DNA of 64,000 nucleotides, taken from NCBI RefSeq assembly GCF_001436415.1, contig NZ_AYZB01000058.1, positions 221,494 through 285,493 on the forward strand, given 5' to 3'. The notes under the pieces were generated by a model that had not been told where the DNA came from, searched no databases, and saw only the letters and a program-made list of their open reading frames with translations. Source of the DNA: Latilactobacillus graminis DSM 20719. GTDB lineage: Bacteria > Bacillota > Bacilli > Lactobacillales > Lactobacillaceae. Each line of letters opens with the position of its first letter. The stretch's first letter is position 1. Made by a program: the position numbers and the translations under genes. This document shows, in pieces, positions 42,135 to 50,231 of this stretch.

Positions 42135-42311
42135 ATGCAGCCAGTTAAAATTGACCCGCGAAATATTATCAGTGCAACGTCCGTGCAAAAAAATTGGAAA
42201 GCCGTTTATGATAAAGCTCAAAAGGCGCCACAATTTGTTACTAGAAACAATAAATTTGAATTGGTCATCTTAAGTTATGCAGAATATTGTCAACTCTATC
42301 AAAAAAAATAG
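42135..42311 (+). CDS. Phd/YefM-like small protein 2 (orphan antitoxin-like)
   Basis: A 58-residue protein. I-I-S-A-T-S-V-Q-K-N-W-K-A-V-Y-D-K-A-Q-K-A-P-Q-F-V-T-R-N-N-K and L-V-I-L-S-Y-A-E-Y fit the Phd/YefM pattern well. It is clearly related to the preceding protein (shared V-Y, P-x-F, I-S/L-S-Y-A). The ATG lies 2 bp after the previous stop, so translation is coupled. It lacks the C-terminal tail that normally occupies a toxin. The next gene, a glycosyltransferase, begins 13 bp downstream. It is too short for many gene callers and easily missed. Confidence 0.65.
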   Translation: MQPVKIDPRNIISATSVQKNWKAVYDKAQKAPQFVTRNNKFELVILSYAEYCQLYQKK

Positions 42312-42324
42312 AAAATGTGGTGTT

Positions 42325-43554
42325 ATGAAAATATTATTTGTTGTTTCATCATTCCCTAAATTATCAGAAACCTTCATTTTAAATCAAATAACCGGATTAA
42401 TTGATCTTGGTGTGGATGTTGAAATACTAGCTTTTCAACCAATCTATAACATTGAGAATCATCCGACAGTGGCTCAGTATCATTTACTGGAAAAAGTACA
42501 TTACGTGAATCTGCCACAATCGTATTTAAAGCGATTAGCAGTTGGGCTCAAAATTTGTTTACAACATCCAAAACAAGCGCTGCAACAATTAAATATTTTA
42601 AAAAATGGGTGGTATGCTTTAACGCTCCGATCATTATCATTGCTCCCTAAGATGGGGAATTTAGACCCATCTTACGATGTGATTATTAGCCACTATGGTC
42701 CCAATGGGGTAGTGGTTGAACAAATGAAACAAGCGGGCTTTTGGCCAAACAGTCAGCATTATACGTTCTTTCACGGCTATGATTTAACGGCCTTCAGACG
42801 ACGTTGGGGGCATAAGCCCTACCAGATTCTGGTTCAGTCGGATTGTCAAATTCGAGCAATTAGTCATTATTTTAAAAAACAGCTATCAGATTTAGGGATT
42901 CCCGATGCACGTTTAGCGGTGCATCATATGGGAATTGATTGTGAAAAGATCAAACCTGAAAAATCAATAATTAAGTCACCAAAAACGTTAAGCTTAGTGA
43001 CGGTCGGTCGATTGGTCGAAAAAAAGGGGATGGATCAAGCGATTTTAACTTTAGCTGCGCTAAAACAACGTGCCATAACTGCTGAGTTGACGATTATCGG
43101 AGGGGGGGCTTTAAGTGCACAGCTACATGCTTTAGTTCATGCCCTGAAACTAGATGCTTATGTTTATTTTATGGGCGAACAAGATCAAATTGTTGTGCAA
43201 AAAGTAATTCAAGCAGCGGATGTCGTCATTTTAATGAGCCATATTAGTGGTCAAGGTGATATGGAAGGAATTCCAGTCGTGTTAATGGAAGCAATGGCGC
43301 AGGCTAAGCCAGTTTTATCGACTTATCATAGTGGGATTCCCGAACTGATTCAATCCGAGGAAAACGGTTGGTTAGTTCCCGTCGATGATTATCAAGCGGC
43401 TGCTGATCAGCTAAAGATAATTGCCACAAATCTGGCGCAAATCGAACCAATCCGTAAGGCTGCTAGACTTAAAATTGAAACTGATTTTAATAACCGTGTC
43501 TTGAATCAACAATTATACGATGAACTTAGTGCGAGGACCTGTTATGCGAAATGA
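42325..43554 (+). CDS. GT4-family glycosyltransferase (WcaL-like)
   Basis: A 409-residue GT-B transferase. The N-terminus K-I-L-F-V-V-S-S-F-P-K-L-S-E-T-F-I-L-N-Q-I is typical of WcaL/AmsK-like enzymes of exopolysaccharide assembly. V-G-R-L-V-E-K-K-G-M starts the donor domain, and E-G-I-P-V-V-L-M-E-A-M-A-Q-A-K-P-V-L-S is the GT4 E-x7-E signature. The ATG at 42325 is preceded by GTGGTG; the longer frame from 42277 overlaps the small protein gene. Sugar specificity is unknown. Confidence 0.87.
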   Translation: MKILFVVSSFPKLSETFILNQITGLIDLGVDVEILAFQPIYNIENHPTVAQYHLLEKVHYVNLPQSYLKRLAVGLKICLQHPKQALQQLNILKNGWYALTLRSLSLLPKMGNLDPSYDVIISHYGPNGVVVEQMKQAGFWPNSQHYTFFHGYDLTAFRRRWGHKPYQILVQSDCQIRAISHYFKKQLSDLGIPDARLAVHHMGIDCEKIKPEKSIIKSPKTLSLVTVGRLVEKKGMDQAILTLAALKQRAITAELTIIGGGALSAQLHALVHALKLDAYVYFMGEQDQIVVQKVIQAADVVILMSHISGQGDMEGIPVVLMEAMAQAKPVLSTYHSGIPELIQSEENGWLVPVDDYQAAADQLKIIATNLAQIEPIRKAARLKIETDFNNRVLNQQLYDELSARTCYAK

Positions 43555-44680
43555 ACAAACGATTATGATGATCAGTGCTGTGCATGTTTGGACAGATACG
43601 CGTATTTATTTTAAAGAAGCACAGTCGTTAGCACAGGCTGGCCACCGAGTTATATTTTATGCGCAAGATTTTAAAAGTCCAAAGCCAGATGATGTCAATC
43701 TTGAAATGCACTATTTACCAAAGCGGCGGCGGTTCATGCGTTGGCGGCATTGGTGGACATTGTATCACGCTTATGATCAACAGCCAGTGACTTGGCTACA
43801 TATTCATGATCCAGAGTTATTAGTAGTGGGGTGGTTACTGAAGTGGCGTTTCGGTGATCGATTAAATATTGTTTATGACATGCATGAACACTTACCGGCT
43901 GCAATTTTAACTAAGCCTTGGATACCACATGGATTAAGGCGATTAGCAGCATCACTTTTTGCAAAAATTGAAAAAGGCCTAATGAAAAGTTGTCACACGG
44001 TAATCTTCGCAGAAATCGCGTATAAACAGTATTATCAAACGTTAAATCTAAAAAAAGTGGACGTTTTAAATTATCCACTAAAAACGCCTCGCAAGCCTAG
44101 CGATAAACAACCACAAGCGCCATTTATCCTTGTGTATGTCGGCGTATTAACTGCTCAAAGAGGATTGGATAACATGTTGAACGCATTGGATGTTTTGGTT
44201 AATCAAATGGCACTTAACGTGCAACTTAAATTAGTCGGTCCGCTTAATGATGATGAGCGGCGCTTGGCAAAGCTGATTAGCACTAAGCATTTAGGCGCTA
44301 ATTGCCAGTTGACCGGACGATTACCTTATGATGCGTTGGAGGCGATTTATCAATCGGCAGATATTGGTCTGTGTTTACTGACACCAACGCCGAATAATGT
44401 TAATTCAGTCTCAACGAAGCTTTTTGAATATATGGCCGCCAGCTTACCAATTGTCGCTAGTGATTTTCAAAATTTTAAAAGCTTATTTCAACAATATCCA
44501 TGTGGGGTTGTTGTTAAACCGGACGATGCACAAGTTGTCGCTAATCTGATTAAAGCGATGCTGATAGCACCCAAACGCCGCAAACAATATGGTGAGACTG
44601 GGCGAAAAGCCTTTGAACAGGTTTTTAATTGGGAATCCGAAGCACAAAAATTATTGGCAATTTATCAGGATAACAGATAA
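43544..44680 (+). CDS. GT4-family glycosyltransferase
   Basis: A 378-residue GT-B protein. M-M-I-S-A-V-H-V-W-T-D-T-R-I-Y-F-K-E-A is an N-terminal acceptor-domain pattern seen in polysaccharide transferases that also contain H-I-H-D-P-E-L-L and Y-D-M-H-E-H, both present. The donor domain has Y-V-G-V-L-T-A-Q-R-G-L-D and S-T-K-L-F-E-Y-M-A-A-S-L-P-I-V-A-S. GAGGACC lies 8 bases before the ATG at 43544, which overlaps the previous gene by 11 bases. It is the third GT4 enzyme of the locus; with the primer this suggests a repeat unit of about four sugars or more. Confidence 0.86.
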   Translation: MRNEQTIMMISAVHVWTDTRIYFKEAQSLAQAGHRVIFYAQDFKSPKPDDVNLEMHYLPKRRRFMRWRHWWTLYHAYDQQPVTWLHIHDPELLVVGWLLKWRFGDRLNIVYDMHEHLPAAILTKPWIPHGLRRLAASLFAKIEKGLMKSCHTVIFAEIAYKQYYQTLNLKKVDVLNYPLKTPRKPSDKQPQAPFILVYVGVLTAQRGLDNMLNALDVLVNQMALNVQLKLVGPLNDDERRLAKLISTKHLGANCQLTGRLPYDALEAIYQSADIGLCLLTPTPNNVNSVSTKLFEYMAASLPIVASDFQNFKSLFQQYPCGVVVKPDDAQVVANLIKAMLIAPKRRKQYGETGRKAFEQVFNWESEAQKLLAIYQDNR

Positions 44681-44693
44681 AGGAGGACCCAAA

Positions 44694-45353
44694 TTGCTAA
44701 ACGAGCAGTTGTTCATTGCAAAACTAATTAAGAATTTGCAACAAAAGTTAATTATCGTATTGCTGATTATCATTGTGTCAATCGGTGGGACCTTTTTACT
44801 AAAAACCCAAATTCAAAAACCAGCATATACATCTGAAGGACGGATATTAGTTAATTTACAGGCTAAACAAACCGGTCAGGGATTATCAACTGATGATTTA
44901 AAAACCAATATTCAGTTGATGAATACTTATTCTGAAATCATTAAGAGCAGTAAGATGATCAAACTGGTTCGCCAAGAGGTAAAAATTAAACATTTATCTA
45001 TTGAGGATATCCAAAAAAGGACTAATGTCACTTCGAATAATAATTCATTAATCATTGATATTAATTATACCAGTGAACATGCCCACCAGACGGCATTGGT
45101 GAGCGCGGCAATGGTTAAAGTCGTGAAACATGAAATTCCCAAGTTATTTCCGAACGTTGCGATTTCAATTATTGAACAATCATCCGAACCACAAAGAGCG
45201 TCGGCAGTTGAATCAATTGTCATGGCGGGGCTGATTGGGTTATTAGTCAGTCTGTTATATGTTGTAACAATTAGTTTAGGCAATCAAAAAATTGATTTTA
45301 AGGCAGATTTAACCAGTTTAGGGATTACTTATTTAGGACGCCAAAAAATATAG
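44694..45353 (+). CDS. Wzz/CpsC-like chain-length determinant protein
   Basis: A 219-residue protein with membrane helices near residues 18-37 and 175-198 and an extracytoplasmic domain between them, the polysaccharide co-polymerase layout. The periplasmic-side region starts Y-T-S-E-G-R-I-L-V-N, typical of the Wzz domain. It should set polymer length together with Wzy and the CpsD-like partner. A TTG start at 44694 lies 7 bases after a perfect AGGAGG. It is followed at 18 bp by the CpsD-like gene, the usual cpsC-cpsD order. Confidence 0.85.
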   Translation: MLNEQLFIAKLIKNLQQKLIIVLLIIIVSIGGTFLLKTQIQKPAYTSEGRILVNLQAKQTGQGLSTDDLKTNIQLMNTYSEIIKSSKMIKLVRQEVKIKHLSIEDIQKRTNVTSNNNSLIIDINYTSEHAHQTALVSAAMVKVVKHEIPKLFPNVAISIIEQSSEPQRASAVESIVMAGLIGLLVSLLYVVTISLGNQKIDFKADLTSLGITYLGRQKI

Positions 45354-45371
45354 CATTTAGGAGGGCTTAGC

Positions 45372-46016
45372 ATGATAAAAGACTCTAAATTGATGCGACG
45401 GACCCGTCAACGCAAGTCAAGTAGCAAATTAGAAGAAGATCAACTGATTTATCTAGAACTTTATCGGCAATTGAGACAACCGGCTGCTAAGAAAAAGGTC
45501 TGTTCCATTATCACTTTTTTTCTATTTGACAATGCAATCGCGATTGCTAGTTTTCTGAATCAATTTGCGCAAATTATCCAGCAAAAAGAGCAACGGACAC
45601 TATTAATTGATGCTGATTGGGAGAACGCGAAAGTGACTCAATTCTTCCAATTACAAAATAAGTGGGGGCTTAGTGACGCCTTGATTTATCCGCATCGTGA
45701 CGATAGTCCATTGTATCAAATAAACAGTGCTTTATCGTTGCTACCAATTGGGACGCAGATTGACACTGAACGGCTTAATTTGAATGCGAATCAGTTGTCT
45801 ACAATATTAACGAAATACCGGCAGCAATTTGATGTCATCTTGATTCAAGTTAATGCTCAACAATTTTATATGAATCATTATATATTGGAGAATCTGGATG
45901 CTGCGGTTTTGATTGTTGAAAAAGGAAAAACTGAGCGTAATCATGTGCAACAGCTCAACCAAGAACTAAGACGTAATAAAATTAACTTTGTTGGAGCGAT
46001 TCTTAATGAAAAGTAA
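45372..46016 (+). CDS. Degenerate CpsD/Wze-like protein lacking Walker motifs
   Basis: A 214-residue protein in the position of a BY-kinase. I-Y-L-E-L-Y-R-Q-L-R and R-T-L-L-I-D-A-D-W-E-N-A-K-V match the R-x-L-R and Walker A' regions of CpsD. But the Walker A site (normally G-E-G-K-S/T) reads T-F-F-L-F-D-N-A-I-A, and the Walker B-like strand reads V-I-L-I-Q-V-N instead of V-I-I-D-T. There is no C-terminal tyrosine cluster; the protein ends G-A-I-L-N-E-K. So ATP binding and tyrosine phosphorylation are not expected. It may still bind the Wzz-like protein as a structural partner. TAGGAGGG lies upstream, and it overlaps the polymerase gene. Confidence 0.8.
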   Translation: MIKDSKLMRRTRQRKSSSKLEEDQLIYLELYRQLRQPAAKKKVCSIITFFLFDNAIAIASFLNQFAQIIQQKEQRTLLIDADWENAKVTQFFQLQNKWGLSDALIYPHRDDSPLYQINSALSLLPIGTQIDTERLNLNANQLSTILTKYRQQFDVILIQVNAQQFYMNHYILENLDAAVLIVEKGKTERNHVQQLNQELRRNKINFVGAILNEK

Positions 46017-47433
46017 CATCAATGTGGCTTTTTTAGCAGCTGGGGTTATTTTATTGGGGATGTTTCAGCCACTATTTGCCGGACTGATATTAGGAGTTTG
46101 GGGAGTATCGCTAATCTTACATCGCTGGCCTTTGGAAATGTCAGGTTTTAGCTGGTATTTATTAAGCGTTCAGGCTGCTTTTTGGGGCCCGTATCTTGCG
46201 CTTCCAGGGTGGGAACCATTATTTTTATTTCGTTTGATGATGCCGCTACATCTCATTTATTTCTTGTGCCACCAAAAGCATATGCAACTTATACATCAGG
46301 GGAAAATCCCGCTGATTGGTTTAGGTATTTGGGTTGGTACTTCAGTATTGAGTTTATCATGGAGTGATTTTCCCCACACCACGTTACTCGCTTTATATTA
46401 TGAATTTGAAATTAGTTATTTCATATGTTTTTCAATTTATTATTTAAATACATTAGACCGTGTTAGACGGTTTGCCCATTATCTGGGCCTGAATTACTTC
46501 ATTATTTTGAGCTATAGTCTAATTTTTGAATACATCTTAGGACAGCATTTGCGTTTCTCCAAAGCATACGCTTCAAGCTATGATATGCGGCCCACGGGGA
46601 TGCTTGTTAATACCAATGATTTTGCGGTCTTTCTTGTTTTATACTATGTGATTTGGCTGATCCCGCAATTAACCAGAATTGGCCGGGGAAAAAACCAGCG
46701 ATTACTGAGTCTGAAAGTAACTAGTATCTGGCTTACGTTATTTTTTTTAATCATTCAGACCAGCTCCCGCAGTGGTTTTGTGGCATTGGTCTTAGTGACA
46801 TTAGTGTTAATGGGGCATATTGTTTCATTAAAAATGCGTTTGATAACCCTTTTGCTAGCGAGTTGTGTCGCTATTTTACAGTTGGTGCGGGGCCATTTGA
46901 GCATGATTAGTCTGTTATTGTTGAAGTTACAAAATACATTTATGGGAAAAATGAATTCAACACATGAACGAATGCGCATCTATCGGTATGCATTTTTTGC
47001 GATTTTAGAAAAGCCTTATGGATATGGTGCTGGCAGCTCGTTACGCCATGTCTATTATTTATTGAAAGGCTATATGAATTTACCCGAATTTAACCAGCAA
47101 AGTATGGGGATGCATAATTTTGTGTTGGCTGTTTTCTTTGAGACCGGTGTTTTGGGAGTATTAGGGATTAGCTTGCTCTTAGCGTATTACACGTATCAAG
47201 CCATTAAATTAATGCAATCTACCACAGATTACTTGGCGAGTGTGCCTTGTCTAATATTAATCTGTTTCTTTAGTGCTTCAGTGGGCAGTAGCAGTATTTT
47301 GGAGATGAGAACACTCTGGATAGCGTTTAGCTTAGGGTTGGCGCTTTTAATGAATCAGCAAACTATAAAAAGTGAGATAAGTCATGAAAAAAATGTTAAT
47401 GCGGTATTATTTTCAGATGCAAAGTCGGACTAA
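46006..47433 (+). CDS. Wzy/O-antigen ligase-like polymerase
   Basis: A 475-residue membrane protein with about 12 segments and a larger outer loop near residues 310-370, as in the Wzy/WaaL family. S-S-R-S-G-F-V-A-L-V near residue 250 and the P-Y-G-Y-G-A-G-S loop with M-H-N-F-V-L followed by F-F-E-T-G-V-L-G are typical of O-antigen polymerase/ligase proteins. It should polymerise repeat units on the outer face. GGAG lies 9 bases before the ATG at 46006, which overlaps the CpsD-like stop by 11 bases. Confidence 0.83.
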   Translation: MKSNINVAFLAAGVILLGMFQPLFAGLILGVWGVSLILHRWPLEMSGFSWYLLSVQAAFWGPYLALPGWEPLFLFRLMMPLHLIYFLCHQKHMQLIHQGKIPLIGLGIWVGTSVLSLSWSDFPHTTLLALYYEFEISYFICFSIYYLNTLDRVRRFAHYLGLNYFIILSYSLIFEYILGQHLRFSKAYASSYDMRPTGMLVNTNDFAVFLVLYYVIWLIPQLTRIGRGKNQRLLSLKVTSIWLTLFFLIIQTSSRSGFVALVLVTLVLMGHIVSLKMRLITLLLASCVAILQLVRGHLSMISLLLLKLQNTFMGKMNSTHERMRIYRYAFFAILEKPYGYGAGSSLRHVYYLLKGYMNLPEFNQQSMGMHNFVLAVFFETGVLGVLGISLLLAYYTYQAIKLMQSTTDYLASVPCLILICFFSASVGSSSILEMRTLWIAFSLGLALLMNQQTIKSEISHEKNVNAVLFSDAKSD

Positions 47434-48151
47434 GAAAAGAAAACAGTTAAAATTACATTACATTCTAAAAAAAACGAGTGCGGTTAATGCGCCATTAATT
47501 GTTATTTTTAGTGCTTTCCCGCGAACCGGTTATGAAGCAACCTATAACTATTTAAAAACGCTAGAAGGTATCCCGGCGCATCGTCTTTATATTTTAGATC
47601 GTTTCGGAGCACAAAAGCGTGGGACTTACTATCTAGCAAATAATGGTGATTTTACTTTGCGTTCAATGGTTCAGGAATTAATTAGGGATATTAAAATACA
47701 AGTCGGAACTCAACGTTTGATTTGTGTTGGTTCTAGTAAAGGTGGGTACGCTGCCTTGTATTATGGACATTTGATGGGGGCTGAATGTGTGATTGCTGGG
47801 GCACCACAGTATTATTTAGGCAATTACTTATCTGATCAACCTTTAAAAAAGCCAATTCTGGAAGGTGTTATGGGGAATAGTTGTCAATCAAGTATTGATT
47901 TTTTAAATCATTTATTACCGGATTTAATTACGCAGACTCCGACGTTAAAGATGATTTATTTACATTATTCGGATCAAGAACACACGTACCATGAACATAT
48001 TCAAACTTTGATCGAATTACTAACCAAAAAAGAGCAACCGCTTAATTTAAACGTAGCACATTATAATGATCATCAAGCGGTTCGCCATTATTTTCCACGT
48101 TATCTACAAACTAGTTTATTATCGTTGCAACTAGGAACAAAAAAGAAGTGA
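47384..48151 (+). CDS. Alpha/beta-hydrolase-like protein (Asp2/XcbB-CpsF-like)
   Basis: A 255-residue protein with an alpha/beta-hydrolase core. The nucleophile elbow is V-G-S-S-K-G-G-Y-A-A-L-Y-Y-G (Ser near residue 123). A late H-Y-N-D-H (about 226-230) could supply the His, and D-Q-E-H the acid. The G-S-S-K-G-G-Y motif occurs in Asp2 of accessory secretion systems and in XcbB/CpsF capsule proteins. A role as acyl transferase or glycan-processing enzyme is possible but unproven. It overlaps the polymerase gene by 50 bases and is the last intact gene of the locus. Confidence 0.68.
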   Translation: MKKMLMRYYFQMQSRTKKRKQLKLHYILKKTSAVNAPLIVIFSAFPRTGYEATYNYLKTLEGIPAHRLYILDRFGAQKRGTYYLANNGDFTLRSMVQELIRDIKIQVGTQRLICVGSSKGGYAALYYGHLMGAECVIAGAPQYYLGNYLSDQPLKKPILEGVMGNSCQSSIDFLNHLLPDLITQTPTLKMIYLHYSDQEHTYHEHIQTLIELLTKKEQPLNLNVAHYNDHQAVRHYFPRYLQTSLLSLQLGTKKK

Positions 48152-48160
48152 GGGACGTCA

Positions 48161-49700
48161 TTGAAAGAGTCAATATTATTATTCTTAGAATCAAAAGATG
48201 CGCGTAAATTCCACTTGCTGAAGCATTTGCTGGAAATTGGTAATGAGTGGCAAGATGGTCGTGTATTAGCTACGGAAATTGGCTGTAGTATTAAGACCTT
48301 ACCTGCAATAGTTACCAGCCTAAACCAGGATTTGGCTGCTATCTATCAACCACAGGAAGCGACGATTGAACATCGCCAGCCAGGCTATCGGCTGACTAGT
48401 GGCTTAATCTCCGAACAATCTTTGTTAATTAATTATTTAGAGCAATCGATAGCTTTTGATTTTATAAAAACGTTGTTTGAGGAAAATCAACTTTCAACAG
48501 TTGAGTATTGTTTGAATCATTATTTAAGTCTAGCGACGCTAACACGTAAGCTAAATCGGATTAAACCCTATCTTATTAAATTTCAATTAGCGTTGAACAT
48601 CAGTCAAGCAAAACTGATTGGACCTGAAAAACAATTACGCCATTTTTTTTACCATTTCTTTTATGATACATATCGTGATGTGAAATGGCCCTTTAGCAAA
48701 TTACGACAGCAGACTATTGTAGATGAAGTCTTCAAGATTGATCAAGCTTTAAAATCTAGAGTAAACCCAGTTGAACTGGTAGGAGCGGCATATTATAATG
48801 CCGTGTTTCAAAACTAGAATCAAACAACATCATTTCATAGAAGTTAATTTTACCAATTTTGATTTAAGTCAGTTTCCAAAAATCGGTATTTATCAAGAAG
48901 TTCGGGCAAATGTCTCGTTGGGATTCAGTGTTGAAAACGAAATAGCTATCCGTGAAAGTGTCTATTTTACAATATTAATGAGTACCATTTTGTTTCCTTA
49001 TAAAAGTGATTTTGCAATTGGACATGAACTAACTGATTATCGGCGGATCCATTTTCAACCCTATTATTTAGCTCAGCGGATCATTGAGCAATTAATGGTC
49101 ACTTATCCCAATGAAAAAGAGTTACTTAATCAACCTAAAATTTATTATGCATTAATGCGCACAATTACGTTATCGGGTTTTTTAGTGGAAGACAATGATG
49201 ATTCGGGCTGCAATCGCTTAGAACAATACTGCCGTGATTATCCGGATTTTGTGTTAGCTTTTTCGCAAATTATCAATCAAGTATTGGCCCATAATGAGTT
49301 GTTCTTGGATGCAGACCAAGTACTGACGATGATTTTAATTCAATCGCTGCCAATTTTAAATTATTATTTACCGATTAAAAAATATGAAAAATCCTTAAAA
49401 ATTGGTATTTTTCAGGATAGTTTTTTGTCGGTAAAATATGTGATTCAAGAAGAAATTAGACGGAAAACAAATATTCGAATTCAGTTTTCTTCCAGTTTCG
49501 ATACGAATCAACAGTATGATTTGATTATTACAAATCGAATATTTTTTGAAAGCTATACCAGAAGTTATTCGGAAAAACCCCCCGTTTTTTTTATTGACTT
49601 TCCATTAAACACTAAAATGATTAATCATCTAGTCAATAAGATTAATCAGTTAAGTGAAGAGCTGCTACATCGTGACAATGACCTGGCTAGCGGAGATTAG
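48161..49700 (+). pseudogene. Mga-family transcriptional regulator, broken by a frameshift
   Basis: Two overlapping frames encode one protein of about 510 residues. The first (48161-48817, TTG start after GTGAGGG) has the Mga-type winged HTH (A-T-E-I-G-C-S-I-K-T-L-P) and a second HTH-like/PRD part. The second (from about 48800 to 49700) continues it with the PRD-like and EIIB-like C-terminus (K-I-G-I-F-Q-D-S-F-L-S-V-K). The break is at 'caaaactag' (about 48811-48819). Removing one A joins the frames and reads Q-T-R-I-K-Q-H-H instead of Q-N-stop. This could be a recent inactivation, a phase-variable tract (only four A) or a sequencing error. It is 9 bp behind the hydrolase and would be the natural regulator of the locus. 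Confidence 0.75.
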
Positions 49701-50040
49701 TAATAGCAACAGCAAGCTACTATATGTAAATGTGAAACTATTAAACCTAACGGCTTAAAAAATAGTCTTGATAATTGTATTGCGGATAGTGCTATTAAGG
49801 CACTACATTATACAAACAAGCTTGTTTTCAATTATTATTTAGTTTCGGCTATGTTTAAAAAATAATAGAAGCCTGTGGGGAAATATGTGATCGATTCAGT
49901 ACTATCGCCGTTACAGCTAAAAAGGAAAGGATTATGATTTCAGTTAATGGCGCTATGTTAAAAAATTTAATAACAGGGATAATTATAATTGCTAATATTT
50001 TTAGCTAGATCGTATAAAAATGTTTAATTTTAATCATACC
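49701..50040. other. AT-rich region between the Mga pseudogene and tRNA-Ala
   Basis: About 340 bp with many stop codons in all frames and no conserved gene that I recognise. It contains one short ORF with a good RBS (listed separately at 49934). Base composition looks more AT-rich than the flanking core genes, consistent with an accessory region boundary. Confidence 0.5.
49934..50008 (+). CDS. Possible 24-residue hydrophobic peptide
   Basis: A 24-codon ORF with an AAGGAAAGG site 3-5 bases before the ATG. The peptide has a short polar N-terminus with one Lys (M-I-S-V-N-G-A-M-L-K) followed by a hydrophobic stretch L-I-T-G-I-I-I-I-A-N-I-F-S. The size and shape resemble short hydrophobic peptides used as pheromones or small membrane proteins. 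It may equally be a chance ORF in AT-rich DNA. It lies about 230 bp after the broken Mga gene, and a terminator follows at 50041. Confidence 0.3.
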   Translation: MISVNGAMLKNLITGIIIIANIFS

Positions 50041-50077
50041 AAAAAAGACACCAAAATTAATTTTGATGTCTTTTTTT
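50041..50077. terminator. Bidirectional terminator
   Basis: AAAAAAGACACCAAAATT / AATTTTGATGTCTTTTTTT stem with one mismatch. It is located between the accessory region and the minus-strand tRNA gene, and symmetric enough to serve both. Confidence 0.75.
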
Positions 50078-50107
50078 GAACTTATATCAATGATTTAAGA
50101 CTGTTGA

Positions 50108-50180
50108 TGGACCCGACCAGATTCGAACTGGCGACCTCCTACATGCGAAGCAGGCGCTCTCCCAACTGAGCTACGGGCCC
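50108..50180 (-). tRNA. tRNA-Ala(CGC)
   Basis: 73 nt on the minus strand. It folds as a cloverleaf: acceptor GGGCCCG/CGGGTCC with the alanine identity pair G3-U70, D-arm GCTC/GAGC, anticodon stem CCTGC/GTAGG with loop TTCGCAT (anticodon CGC, reads GCG), and T-arm GCCAG/CTGGT with TTCGAAT. The 3' CCA is not encoded (A then TCA). It lies at the edge of the polysaccharide region. Confidence 0.95.
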
Positions 50181-50231
50181 AAATGCTCACAGAAAGTATT
50201 TTATCACTTTTGGTAAAAATAGCAAGTGACA

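Noticed and set aside
41935..42311. A complete type II toxin-antitoxin module
   Set aside because: Neither flank encodes a RelE/YoeB/Doc-like toxin; the neighbours are a flippase and a glycosyltransferase.
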